From Lineus longissimus (taxonomy: Eukaryota > Nemertea > Pilidiophora > Heteronemertea > Lineidae), in contig NC_088311.1 in assembly GCF_910592395.1 (NCBI RefSeq), positions 12,712,501-12,776,500 of the forward strand: a DNA stretch of 64,000 nucleotides, given 5' to 3'. Under the pieces are notes generated by a model. That model did no database searches. It worked only from the letters and a program-made list of their open reading frames with translations, and was not told the origin of the DNA. The position numbers and the translations under genes are program-made. Positions within the stretch are counted from its first letter, which is position 1, and each line of letters starts with the position of its first letter. This document shows positions 1 through 10,676 of this stretch, one piece after another.

Positions 1-28
1 TGATATTACTTTTCATATCATTCTACAG

Positions 29-1063
29 ATTCTGGACGACAGAGAACACATCTTCGTAGTCGCCTTGAAAAGGAACGGAAGAAGATGTGTTTAGTTGTAG
101 ATGACTATAACGCCATAGCTACACACACGGTTAAAGCTGATGAAATCACCAGTGAGGATTATATATTTCCATGGAATAGTAGTAGAGGTGAGATATTTGC
201 ATAATTGTTCAAATAAATTTTGTTCACAACAAAAACTTTCTTTTTCTAATTTATCTAACTGACGAAGATAAAGTTAGTTAAAACTAAAACACCAGCATCA
301 GTGACAAAAATAGTTTTGGACAGCTTGGCCCTGGTCAAATGTAACACAATCGTTTTCTATTTTTAAGATATTGCCAAGAAGAGGAAAATAGTCGACCTTG
401 TAGAGCATATTGCAAGGCATAAAGAGGAATGTCCGATTCTTCTCAGGGAAATGCAATCGGGGGTACTGTTCTATCGCCAAAAGGTGCGCCTTCTCATGGA
501 AAGACTGTCTAAAAACAGCAACTGTGAGTACATACATGTATACAAAAAATTTAAAGATATTGGAAATCTACCTTGAAAATTACAGGTAAAGCTTTTGTAC
601 GGGCTACCCCCAACTGGCTAAAACCCATAGGCACAGTTAAATTGACGATACGTCGAGTAAGTAAAATAAAAAAGAAGCTGGCAGTATAATTAGCTTTCAT
701 CCACCAGGTGTCCTATTAATGTTGACTGAAACGCAACGAAGTCTTGGCATTGCTTTGAATAAATAACATGCTAGTTTATATTTATGTATTTATGATCTTA
801 TTTCAGCTAATGGTGAGGAGGACGATGACCCAATTAAAGTTGGTAAACGAATGCTTCTCTTGGAGGCCAAAGTTAATGCAGAGGTCCTGCTGCATGACTC
901 AATTAAGGCCTTCAAGAATGTTCTCAACAGGAGTGATATTGAAATGGTTCAAGATTTTGAGGCAGAGGAGGAAGATGATAGGGAATATGAAGATAATGAT
1001 GAAGAAGATGAAGAGGAAGATGAAGAGGAAGAGGAAGAGGATGAGCTCTGTGGCTCACCTTAG
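29..1063 (+). CDS. 3' end of a KDZ-transposase-like gene with acidic tail (partial)
   Basis: Three exons are seen: 29-187, 368-523 and 807-1063. Each has an AG acceptor, and exons 1 and 2 have GTGAG donors. All junctions keep phase 1, and the joined frame gives 189 residues to a TAG stop. The visible part has a basic helical start (residues 1-20), a YIFPWN motif near 45, and a long charged helix (about 55-105) containing ILLREMQSGVLFYRQKVRLL. It ends in a run of about 40 mostly Glu/Asp residues and then ELCGSP. A Tyr-Asn pair, an FPW motif and a charged helical tail recall the C-terminus of KDZ (Kyakuja-Dileera-Zisupton) transposase-derived proteins of invertebrates. That assignment is from memory of the family and is tentative. 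The catalytic region, if present, lies left of the window, so activity cannot be judged. Because the frame is intact over three exons, I infer a live gene, not a decayed transposon. Confidence 0.6.
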
Positions 1064-2156
1064 GGGTGCCTGTTTCATTGTAATTAATTGTTGTGTAGTT
1101 GTTAAATTGGATGTATACTACTATAGAAAGCTCTGCATGTTGACAGAATATTAGGCTGATGTTGGGTTTTATTCAAGGTCACAGAGGTCAACTCTAAAGT
1201 CTCACTGAATAGTTAAGTAGCACATTTTGTTTGTCATTATGTGACCCTCAGGCGAAACCAGAATAACGGCACTCTGAGATAGACTGGTTGTTCATTTTAC
1301 TCTTGTCTACCTTTTTGGACATGCAAGCACAAATTTCTACTATTTTTGTCTGGTATCACTTTGAGTTATCTTCTGCAAGACTGTTGCCGGGTTTTGTCAA
1401 AGAGGGTCACATTAAGGTCTTTAAATTTGGTATGTACATGACTGTATTGTAGAGGTTTGTTCCGACAATGAACGACTCGAGATGAGATCAATTCATGACA
1501 TAATGATGTGATATAAGCTTCCGGAATCCTGGGCGTTCATAATTATCATCTTATGTCACTGTATGTAATCAATCGGAATGGCGTTTTCTTTAACTCGTTT
1601 TGGGGTAGGTTCGAGTCCCGGCTAAACAAAGACAATATTTATTCTCTATTAACAATTCCGTCTCGTAGATTAGTTGGATTCTGGCATGGCAACACCTTGT
1701 GACATCATCTTTTAAGAATATTGAAGCTTGCACTTCAGCTAAGTTTTTTTAGATTGATATACACATGTATACAGTTAACCCTTTCCCTGCCAGGTAATTT
1801 TTAGAAATTTTAGCCTCAGCTACCCAACTTGGTGCAGAGATGCTATTTTGGCCAAGCAAAATGTGTAAGTTTGGTTGCAGAAATGGGCCTTTGGCAGCGA
1901 GAAGGTTGACTGATCAATATATTATATTGGTCTGCGTGAGATGATTATCAGAAATAAACTTAAAATTTTCAATTATTTGTTCGTTCAGTTTTTTTGTTCC
2001 AGCCTCCCATTTCTATAACACAAAGGGTGTACAATTGTCCCTGATTGTGAAGCAGGAGTCCAACAAGTAGAGAGAATTGAGTACAGGTACCGCACCAAGA
2101 AGTGAATGTCCCAGCTGAGACAAAGAAATCCCTGATAGTGATGGAGGATGAAACAA
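1064..2156. other. Intergenic stretch with a diverged 145-bp repeat copy
   Basis: No coding exon is supported here. About 1085-1250 resembles the tandem repeat at 10387-10676 (shared segments around acatgttgacag...aggtc and caaggtcacagaggtcaa). It lies just after the stop of the upstream gene, so it may be part of its 3' UTR. A lone B-box-like GGTTCGAGTCCC at 1609-1620 has no tRNA around it. Around 1999-2068 a short frame follows an AG acceptor and ends in TAG after about 22 codons; this is too little to call. Confidence 0.5.
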
Positions 2157-2950
2157 TACTCTTCAAATGAGACAAAAAATACCATAATTGTCATGCAAGG
2201 GTCAAATTAGATGGCTATTGGCCCATAATACCGGTGATCTTGTCAAATGAGACAAAAAATACCGTAATTGTCATTCAGGGGTCAAATAAGATGGCTATTG
2301 GCCCATAATACAGGTGATCTTGTCAAATGAGACAAAAAATACCATAATTGTCATGCAAGGGTCAAATAAGATGGCTATTGGCCCATAATACAGGTGATCT
2401 TGTCAAATGAGACAAAAAATACCATAATTGTCATGCAAGGGTCAAATAAGTAGGCTATTGGCCCATAATACAGGTGATCTTGTCAAATGAGACAAAAAAT
2501 ACCATAATTGTCATGCAAGGGTCAAATAAGATGGCTATTGGCCCATAATACAGGTGATCTTGTCAAATGAGACAAAAAATACCATAATTGTCATGCAAGG
2601 GTCAAATAAGTAGGCTATTGGCCCATAATACAGGTGATCTTGTCAAATGAGACAAAAAATACCATAATTGTCATGCAAGGGTCAAATAAGATGGCTATTG
2701 GCCCATAATACAGGTGATCTTGTCAAATGAGACAAAAAATACCATAATTGTCATGCAAGGGTCAAATAAGATGGCTATTGGCCCATAATACAGGTGATCT
2801 TGTCAAATGAGACAAAAAATACCATAATTGTCATGCAAGGGTCAAATAAGTAGGCTATTGGCCCATAATACAGGTGATCTTGTCAAATGAGACAAAAAAT
2901 ACCTTAATTGTCATTCAGGGGTCAAATAAGATGGCTATTGGCCCACTAAT
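2157..2950. repeat. 80-bp minisatellite, about 10 copies
   Basis: The unit contains TGAGACAAAAAATACCATAA and GGCTATTGGCCCATAATA. It recurs at exactly 80-bp steps (unit starts near 2201, 2281, 2361 and so on to 2921). Copies differ mainly at one site, ATGG versus TAGG after GTCAAATAAG, in the order A A A T A T A A T A, which suggests duplication of multi-unit blocks. The first and last copies are the most diverged, as expected at array edges. Confidence 0.95.
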
Positions 2951-4266
2951 TAATACAAAAAGGGGGTCAAAAATTGAAAATAAGTGATAAACTGTCTTTC
3001 ACTCCAAAGGCAATAAAAACATGAAGACGTACTTGATTTCAATTTAAAGCTATTATATATGTATTATACATGTAGTATTAGCAATACCCTACAAATAGCG
3101 ACCGATTAATTCTGTTTTTTGAGCCAAAAACTAAAAACCAATATCAGGTTAAAACACCGTTACCAGAGAGTTAACTTCCTGGATGAAGACAATTACGGCA
3201 ACTGTCCACGGCAACTATGGAATCGGTCTAAGTTTATATTATTTAAAAAAAACAAAGGCACATGCAGGGCAGAGACCTGTATTCATCCGCGACCGGAAGT
3301 GTGGCATAGAGCTTATCAAAATGTCAAGTTGTGGTAAATACATGGCTGGGATGGACCAAAGTGGAATTAATTCTCAATCTGTGGTTGATTCTTAATCTAC
3401 AGAGTCAGGCCATCACAGAAATATGCTTTTTGATAATATATTTAAGAAAATGTGGTCTCACTGGTCAGTTTAGAACTTGTACTTTGACAGGGCCATATCA
3501 ATGCGCCAGTGACGTTTTGATGGATATTGTGTACGGAAATCTTTTTTTCTCAGGCAATCGGTATTGGAATTTTTTAAAACTTTATTATGCTATTGGCAAA
3601 GGGTTCTTCTTGACACATATAAAATTTTGTGCAGATTGATTGGTCCAATGAGTACTTTTTTTACCAAAACCTATGCACAACAATGTACACGTAATGTACA
3701 CATGTTTTAATAGAGGACTCTGGCCTGCATGCATTCGCCGTTTACCAAAATCCAAAATTTTTTTAGTCGTTGTCCTCGTTCATCTAAGCATCTGCTTGTT
3801 CTCTTTATAAAAGTACGGGTGTATACAGATTCAGGCTTAAGATGTCCCGGAAAGGATATGTGACTCTGGTAATTAATTTGTTTTTTTTTCATATATAGGC
3901 TAGGCCTACATACATGATAAACCTCATGACCTATTCGCAATCAGCCCAAATAACATGGCCGACAATGCATTCAATGTACACTGAATGCTTGGCCTGGGCT
4001 TGTTGGTTGGGCTCTAAGGATCTATATCGAATTGGTCTATGTTGTAGGCTAGGCAGTATAGCCTATAGCATTGTATTTAATTGTATAGGCTTGTAGGCAT
4101 GTGATGTCTGTAGGCTAGGATATTAGGCATTCCAGACTAAATTTGACAATTTGAGAGAATACACCTCTCGTGTCGGAATGACAAGAAATTGGTTCCCAAT
4201 TTAAGCAACACACTCTCTCCTATAAGCGATGTCAACAGGTTTTTTTCAAATTGATTACTTTTGCAG
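2951..4266. other. Stretch with no supported gene; upstream exon of the zinc-finger gene not found
   Basis: The next gene needs an upstream exon ending in phase 0, and none could be recognised. An open frame at about 3155-3341 follows an AG and ends at a weak gtaaat donor, but its phase does not fit and its composition is unconvincing. The rest is AT-rich sequence without clear repeats. Confidence 0.4.
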
Positions 4267-7200
4267 GAAAGAGGTCCAAAAAAAGAGGGTGAATGTAGGG
4301 TAGAAGGCTGTCCCCAATATGGTCGCTTGCTGAAGAACTTGGACCAGCATTTGAAGAGGACACATCTCCAACTCTCCCGCAATGCCCATGACGCCCTCTC
4401 AGAATGTGTCATTGCTAAGATGAAGCTTAGTAAAACTATGAAAAATCGACAGATAGAGGTGTGCCTTGTTGATGGGTGCAAGGTAAGATCATTGGCATGG
4501 TGGGTTAGTGGTTAGGGTTCTACTCTGGACAGATCAGTAGTGTTTTTGTGTCATTGGGCAAGATACTTTACCTTACTAGCATAACTTGCCTCTCTTTACC
4601 CAGGAGGAATTGGGCAGGCCTACCTAGCTCAAAAGCTGGCGGAGAAGGCAGAATGTAAATGCTGGTCCTGAGCACTGAATACGCATGCAGCTTGGACATT
4701 AGACATTTCCCAGGAAGTTTAGCTTGAATCAGAATAAAGGGGTCCATAGCTAGGGGACGAATTTAGAATGAGAATGTTGTGCAAACCAGATGACTATGAG
4801 GATTTGTAGGAACTCACATTTATCTTTTTTCATTTATCTGAGTGGATGTCTGAGTGAGCGCTGGTTAGCTGCTGCTCCTTGGTCTCTTGATAATTTGTGT
4901 TTTTTCATCTGGATTGACAGTTTTTAAAGATCTGTTTCTTGGACTAACTGTTTTGTGAATAGACAGTGATTCTAGAGATGTCATTCTTGTTGAGAGGAAT
5001 AACTCTGGCTTTGTGTTACTGTGTTTGTAAATTCTTGGCCCAAGCAGGGCGGGGACAGTGGCCATATTGCAGTGTGTCTAGCATTATGCATGAACATATA
5101 CATACAAGTACATACTCAGCCAAACAGCTTCTAGACATGAGGAAATTGAGTACTCGTACTGTGCAATGTGAACAAGCGTCAGTTTCATTATTAAAGGACC
5201 TTTCCTTGTTCAGGAGAAACTCAACAAGGCGGAACTGTCGTGGGGGCACTCGGATTGTAAGGAAGATTCCTGTGGTGTGTGGTGGCAGTGCACGTCTGTC
5301 TATCAGAAATCGACACCCCGATCTGTTTCTACCGTCTTGGTTAAATTCCACGCTTGACCCCACTGCTCGGGACAGGAACTTAACGTCAGTGACCTTAGAT
5401 GCAGGCCATGTTCCTAAATCAGATAGCAAGAACTCCATCGCAAAGTGCTTGATGGTAAATGCGCAGTCCGCTCGAAATAAGACCACTGAGATACTTGAAC
5501 TTATTAACGAGAATCAGCTTGATATTCTCTTTATTACCGAGACATGGATTGTGGCAAACCAAACAGACGACCCCATCCTTGCTGCTTTAACACCACCAGG
5601 TTACATCTTTCTCAACTTCCCGCGATCAACAGCTGGCGGGGGCTTGGGAATTATCCACCGTCAGAACATAAGCGTAAAATCTGCGAAAGTTGGGCAGTAT
5701 CAGACCCTGGAATTGATAGAGCTGTCAATTTCCAATAAAACCAAGGTTTTGTTGGTCTATCGCCCTCCTCCGAGCAAAAAGAACAAGCTCAATTTTGGTG
5801 GGTTCATGCGGGAAATGGCTGAGTTACTTGACTCGTATGCAACTGAGACCGCCCCTCTAACCATAATGGGGGACATCAACGTTAAAGTGAATCGAAAGGA
5901 TGATCCAGAAGCCATCAAGTATCTCCACCTGTTGGCTACGCATGGGCTCATCCAAATCATCGACAAACCGACCCACCGATCAGGCAACACCCTAGACCAT
6001 ATCATCATCCGGTCGTCAGCTGTTCTTGTACCAACCTTCACAGTGGAACCGCTAAAAGCCATATCCGACCACTTTCCAATTTTCTTTGAACTCTGCGGTG
6101 TCTATAAGGACTGTCCCAGTAACCAGGTAGAAAAGAAAGTACGGAAGCTCAGAAAAATCGACACAGTGACTTTTGCCATGGACATTTGTGAACGGTTGAA
6201 TAGCCTAAACGGTGAAGAAAATTCTGTGTTGGCCTACAATGATGCCATGTCTTCTTTGCTTGACAAGCATGCTCCGGTGACCACTGTACGTATCAAGGGT
6301 ACCTCTCGTAAGTCATGGTACAATGATGATATACATGCTGCTCGTAAGACACGGCGTCACCTTGAGCGCCAGTACAAAAAGTCAGGTCTGGAGGTACATC
6401 GCCAAATGTTTGCTGAGCAGAGCAAGATAGTGGTGTCATTGATAAATAGGGCAAAGACTGGCTATCTGCATGAGAGACTTGCAGCATGTAACACTCGTGA
6501 CATGTTTAAAGAGGTAAATGGGCTCCTTTCCGCTGATCAAGGGGGGAAACTTCCCGACTCTGATGACAAACAGGAGTTGGCAAATAAGTTTGCTCATTTC
6601 TTTCATGAGAAGATCGAGACCATTCGTGCTGGCTTTGTTAATGAATGTACTAGCCCGACTGTCCCACCTTTGGAAGATCGTTGTCTGACCAGTTTCAGGC
6701 CTGTGTCCTCTGATCAACTGCGAAAGGTGATCAAAGAGAGTCCTCCCAAATCATGCGGTTTGGACCCTTTGCCTACTTGGCTACTCAGGGATGATGTTGT
6801 GCTGGATGCAATTTTGCCACTGTTGGTTCGTTGTGTAAATGAATCGATTGGGACCGGTCAGGTACAGGACTGCTTAAAGAATGCCTTTGTGACACCACTG
6901 CTAAAGAAGTCAGGTTTGGATTGCAATATCCTCAAAAACTATCGCCCTGTGTCCAATCTTCCTTTTCTATCAAAAGTCATTGAAAAGGTGGTGGCGAAGC
7001 AGCTCGTGTTGCATATGAAGGTGCATGGCCTGTATGATCCGTTACAATCTGCTTATAGAGTTGGACACAGCACGGAGACGGCATTACTGCGTATCAAGGC
7101 AGACATCGATGTGGCTCTTGACAGGGGGCAGGGTGTGATTTTGATCCTCCTTGATATGTCTGCTGCTTTTGATACTATCAGCCATAAGCTTCTGATCTCA

Positions 7201-10055
7201 CAACTTGAGGACAAGCTTGGTATCAGGGGGACAGCCTTGGAGTGGTTTAAATCCTACCTCAGCTCGAGAACTCAGTCGGTGCTCGTTCAAGGGCAAAAGT
7301 CTGACAAAATGCCTCTCCTCTCTGGGGTGCCACAGGGCTCCGTGCTTGGCCCTATACTCTTCTCTATATACATCAAACCCCTTGCGGCAATCATTGAAAA
7401 TCATGACATGTGTCGTCATGGCTTCGCGGACGACATACAATTATATGATACGTTCGATGTCACACCAGAAGGGCTCCGCCTTGCCATTAAAAAGGCTGAA
7501 TCATGTGTAGCAGATGTTCGGGAGTGGCTTGGCCCCAATCACTTGAAGGGCAATGATGATAAAACTGAATTCCTCATCATTGCGTCGAAGAGAAAGCTGT
7601 CAAGACTTGAGCCACTTCCTTCAATCCAGATCGGATCATCCTCTGTTACTCCCTCATCTCAGGTTCGAAATCTTGGTGCTGTTTTTGATGCAAACATGTC
7701 TATGTCACAACAGGTGTCCCAAGTGGTGAGGGGGGTTTACTATCAGATCCATAGAATAGCAAAGATCAGACGATACCTGGACAATACCACCTGTGCCAGA
7801 GTAATAAATGCGCTAATAACATCTCGCCTGGATTTCCAAAACGGTCTTTTGCTCGGATTACCGGGCTGTGAAATCCAGCGCCTTCAAAAAGCACAAAATG
7901 CTAGTGCTCGCCTCTTAACCAGGTCCAAAAAGAGAGAGCACATAACCCCTATTTTAAAATCTCTTCATTGGTTGCCGGTGACATCACGTATCGACTACAA
8001 AGTTCTTCTCACAACCCACAAGGTCATCCATCATGAGGAGAGCCCACAGTATATGAAGGAACTTCTCAGTCTCCGTGCGCCCGGCCGCAGACTTCGGTCC
8101 TCGGATGACCCTTGGCTCCTTGCCATCCCACGTTCAAATGGGGTCTTCGGGGATCGATCTCTGTGTGTCCGGGCCGCGGGGCTGTGGAACGCCCTTCCAA
8201 CCTGGTTACGTGATGTCACTGTGCTAAACACTTTTAAGAGTAAACTCAAAACTCATCTTTTTATCCTAACATATTCAGAGTAGGCCATACATGTTTTAAA
8301 TATTGATATTTTCCGGATGTTTTTAAACTGTTTTTTATCCTCATGAAATCACCACTTTTAATGTACTCATTTAATATTATGTACAGTGCTTAGAAAATGT
8401 ATGCACCATTATTTTAGCACTTTAAATCAAATCAATTATTATTATTATTATTATTATCTAAGGTGAAAGGCGTCATGACAAGAACATTGACAAGGCATTT
8501 GAGAACTAAGCACCACATCAGCAGGAAGGAATACCTGGATTTTATTGATTTCAAGGACAATAGGTAACTAGTAGTTGAGGACATGATTATATAGCACAGA
8601 CCCTTCCCAACAAATTATAGGACTATCCCAATTTGTCTATCCCAATTTGTCTCAGTGTTGGCAAACTATTCCATATTATCCGCTGGTCTTGAATTGCTAT
8701 ATCTAAATCTGCAATGTTTGTAGTTTGAAGTTCAGTAGGCCTTAATATAGATTACGCACTCAAAACAATCTGCTTTACCTCAACCTATCGGCAAATATTC
8801 TCGAATTTCAGGATGCAGAAAATGCTTAAAGATATTAAAGACTCGCAGTATCAACCAAGTACAGACGTTGAATGTGAAGAGTCGGACTCATGGGAAAGTA
8901 AGTACAGTGTTACAGCCATAGATATGCAATGAAAGTTACTAACATCTTCATGATGTAGTACATTGTGTCAGCCTCTAAACAATTTTTATCAAAGTAAAGA
9001 AATTCCAATAAATTTAATATGATAAGGGAAATCACTAATGGTGTAATAAGATGACTAATTGAGCAATAACATCAGCTATGTCCCTATTATTTTGTATCGA
9101 AAAAAAGAAATTATGGACTCAATGAGCTACCTGGATGGTGGGGCTAATACCTATTTTTTTTGACAGTGGGTATCATGACTTTAGTAGAATAGGCCACTTC
9201 AGACCAGCCAGTGCTTGTTCACAGAGAGCCACAACAACAGTAATAACCAAACAAACAAAAGACCATGTGGTATGCAACCATGTTCGTTTGATCTATTATT
9301 TTGTCTATGTATGTATATGCGACTCTATAAAACATTGCAATCAAATATTTTTACAGTTATGTCTGGAGTATCTGGTATCTATCCAGCAACTAATGAAACA
9401 GAGGAGCAAGATGAAGGCAAGTACATTTCATTGATTGATGACTCCTCTCCTTGGCCAAACGACCAGAGTCACTAGACTACATGTGTTTTTAAAACACAAT
9501 TATTTTAGACACAGAAGTAGTAGCACTCTAAAATCATAAAGTCCTGAGGGAGTAATAATAAACCCTTGATGAGTGATTCCTCTAAATGGAAGAGTGCTTG
9601 CCGAAGACAAACTCAACATTTCATTATAAATAATTTTTGTTTTAGGCAGCTTGTCACATACAAGAGAATGGGTGGCAAAGAGGAGAGAGGATTACGTCAC
9701 GGACACAGAGATGCCGAAGGACATGTGTCCTTTCGTAAGATTGACGCCTGCATCAACTCCGAAGATTCTGCGAGTGCGGTTGGATGCAGAGGAAATCTTT
9801 TTTTTAACGAAGGAGAAGTGCTATATCAGAGAGAAGTGTCAAGTGGTCAAGGAATTCAAGATAGAATACCGGTTGTCAGTGGTAACCGAGGATATTGAAG
9901 TGTTTTTTGATTGCTTTAAAGCGTCAACAATGATTTGGATTTCCAAAAAGGGAATGGACAAAAGTCTGCGTTTTCATTGCAAGGCCTGTCTCTCTTGGCA
10001 TCAGGTGAAGGTGTTGAGTGAAACAAATCTTATCAAATACAATTATGTCTCTTAA
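4267..10055 (+). CDS. C2H2 zinc-finger gene, five exons, 5' end missing
   Basis: Exons at 4267-4482, 8463-8563, 8812-8897, 9357-9416 and 9646-10055 join in one frame: 873 nt, 290 residues plus TAA. The first two exons encode two fingers of identical spacing, C-X4-C-X12-H-X4-H (CRVEGC...H...H and CLVDGC...H...H). The intron with the retrotransposon falls just after the second Cys of finger 2. The middle is acidic and Ser-rich (STDVECEESDS). The last exon encodes about 135 residues with alternating hydrophobics (ILRVRLDAEEIFFLTKEKC) and several Cys; I do not recognise it. The fourth intron appears to use a GC donor (GAAG|GCAAGT), needed to keep phase. DNA binding is inferred from the fingers. 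The first exon(s) and start codon lie upstream and were not found. Confidence 0.65.
4497..4640 (+). repeat. Diverged tRNA-derived SINE
   Basis: It has GGTTAGTGGTTAGGGTTC (A-box-like), then TGTCATTGGGCAAGATACTT and CTCTCTTTACCCAGG. The body matches the better-preserved SINE at 11076-11245 (CCTGGGCAAGACACTTAACC, CTCTCCACCCAGG). The B box is decayed. It lies just inside the intron that also holds the L2-like element. Confidence 0.6.
4860..8457 (+). mobile_element. L2/CR1-like non-LTR retrotransposon, apparently intact
   Basis: The element contains one long ORF for endonuclease and reverse transcriptase, a 3' UTR of about 170 bp, and a terminal (TTA)n microsatellite, the 3' end style of CR1/L2 elements. 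The 3' end is fixed by a second copy at 19607-20807, which diverges right after (TTA)n. The 5' boundary is uncertain; 4860 is a guess, since no full-length second copy is present. No target duplication was recognised. The element lies in an intron of the zinc-finger gene in the same orientation, and only CTAAG separates its tail from the next exon. Confidence 0.85.
4966..8283 (+). CDS. Endonuclease-reverse transcriptase polyprotein of an L2-like retrotransposon
   Basis: An uninterrupted frame of 1105 codons. Residues about 85-160 are a basic leader. An apurinic-type endonuclease follows: LMVNAQSARN near 160, a FITETW motif near 190, GDIN near 300, and SDHFPIFFEL near 367. The reverse transcriptase follows: NYRPVSNLPFLSKVIEK near 660, LLDMSAAFDTISH near 727, GVPQGSVLGP near 788, FADDIQLY near 820 (catalytic Asp pair), and the C-terminal HWLPV, LRSS and GLWNALP blocks typical of L2/CR1 proteins. 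No RNase H or separate ORF1 was seen. The protein nicks DNA and copies element RNA at the target. The true start is uncertain; the first 80 residues have no family-like features. The lack of stops or shifts suggests a young copy. Confidence 0.9.
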   Translation: MILEMSFLLRGITLALCYCVCKFLAQAGRGQWPYCSVSSIMHEHIHTSTYSAKQLLDMRKLSTRTVQCEQASVSLLKDLSLFRRNSTRRNCRGGTRIVRKIPVVCGGSARLSIRNRHPDLFLPSWLNSTLDPTARDRNLTSVTLDAGHVPKSDSKNSIAKCLMVNAQSARNKTTEILELINENQLDILFITETWIVANQTDDPILAALTPPGYIFLNFPRSTAGGGLGIIHRQNISVKSAKVGQYQTLELIELSISNKTKVLLVYRPPPSKKNKLNFGGFMREMAELLDSYATETAPLTIMGDINVKVNRKDDPEAIKYLHLLATHGLIQIIDKPTHRSGNTLDHIIIRSSAVLVPTFTVEPLKAISDHFPIFFELCGVYKDCPSNQVEKKVRKLRKIDTVTFAMDICERLNSLNGEENSVLAYNDAMSSLLDKHAPVTTVRIKGTSRKSWYNDDIHAARKTRRHLERQYKKSGLEVHRQMFAEQSKIVVSLINRAKTGYLHERLAACNTRDMFKEVNGLLSADQGGKLPDSDDKQELANKFAHFFHEKIETIRAGFVNECTSPTVPPLEDRCLTSFRPVSSDQLRKVIKESPPKSCGLDPLPTWLLRDDVVLDAILPLLVRCVNESIGTGQVQDCLKNAFVTPLLKKSGLDCNILKNYRPVSNLPFLSKVIEKVVAKQLVLHMKVHGLYDPLQSAYRVGHSTETALLRIKADIDVALDRGQGVILILLDMSAAFDTISHKLLISQLEDKLGIRGTALEWFKSYLSSRTQSVLVQGQKSDKMPLLSGVPQGSVLGPILFSIYIKPLAAIIENHDMCRHGFADDIQLYDTFDVTPEGLRLAIKKAESCVADVREWLGPNHLKGNDDKTEFLIIASKRKLSRLEPLPSIQIGSSSVTPSSQVRNLGAVFDANMSMSQQVSQVVRGVYYQIHRIAKIRRYLDNTTCARVINALITSRLDFQNGLLLGLPGCEIQRLQKAQNASARLLTRSKKREHITPILKSLHWLPVTSRIDYKVLLTTHKVIHHEESPQYMKELLSLRAPGRRLRSSDDPWLLAIPRSNGVFGDRSLCVRAAGLWNALPTWLRDVTVLNTFKSKLKTHLFILTYSE

Positions 10056-10386
10056 TTCAGAATAGTGCAACACAAAAAAGGATGACACGACCAGCCAAAG
10101 GCTCTACATTGGTTTTGTTCACTTCCATTCCTAACTTTCTAAACCTTTTTTCCTTCCTGCCTCAGCTTTGTAGAGCATGTTTATTACAACATGTGTCAAA
10201 AACAATATCTGTTTTTGCATGTGTAGATTTGTTTCAATCAACACCTTCATCTGATGCAATGAAAACGCGGACTTTTGTCCACACATCAATATCCTCGGTT
10301 ACAACCGGTATTCTATCTTGAATTCCTGGACAACTTGACACTTCTCCCTTTTGTCCATTCACTTTTTGGCTCACCGTCACCGTTTT
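10056..10386. repeat. Inverted partial copy of the zinc-finger gene's last exon
   Basis: The reverse complement of 10225-10350 matches the last exon of the upstream gene (about 9828-10035): shared GAGAAGTGTCAAG, GGAATTCAAGATAGAATACC, GTAACCGAGGATATTGA, GTCTGCGTTTTCATTGCA and GTGTTGATTGAAACAAATC. The copy lacks about 60 bp found in the exon, between GATATTGA and TGGACAAAAG, and has scattered substitutions. It starts about 170 bp after the stop codon, so a read-through transcript could fold into a long hairpin. Confidence 0.75.
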
Positions 10387-10676
10387 GTCATTATTTGTTG
10401 TACTGTCTTTAAATTTGGTATATAGACACCTCTTAGGCAGCTCTACATGTTGACAAAAAATCAGGTCGATGTGGCGTACTTTTCAAGGTAGAGGTCAAGC
10501 TCTGAAATTTCACCGAAAAGATGCGCGTTTTGTCATTATTTGTCCTATAGTCTTTAAATGCGATATGTAGACACCTATTAGGTATCTTCACATGTTCATC
10601 ATAAATTAGGTCAGTGTGACCTACTTTTCAAGGTCAGAATGGTCAAATGAAATAAATTGCCTGTTCTTGTTGGGCT
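10387..10676. repeat. Two tandem copies of a 145-bp repeat
   Basis: GTCATTATTTG recurs at 10387 and 10532. Each unit contains a version of TCTTTAAATNNGRTATRTAGACACCT and CTACTTTTCAAGGT. A diverged third copy is at about 1085-1250. Confidence 0.7.

Noticed and set aside
1609-1620. Isolated pol III B box
   Set aside because: No A box or tRNA-like folding upstream; a similar lone box occurs near 31249.
2157-2950. Regular repeats that could suggest a CRISPR array
   Set aside because: The whole 80-bp unit is repeated without variable spacers, and the genome is eukaryotic.
3119-3341. Possible upstream exon of the C2H2 gene
   Set aside because: Weak gtaaat donor, wrong phase for the next exon, and no zinc-finger or other recognisable pattern.
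5016-8249. Several frames on the minus strand and other frames within the L2 element
   Set aside because: Shadows of the 1105-codon ORF.
10082-10321. Plus-strand frame of 79 codons
   Set aside because: It is the antisense of an inverted copy of the upstream gene's last exon.
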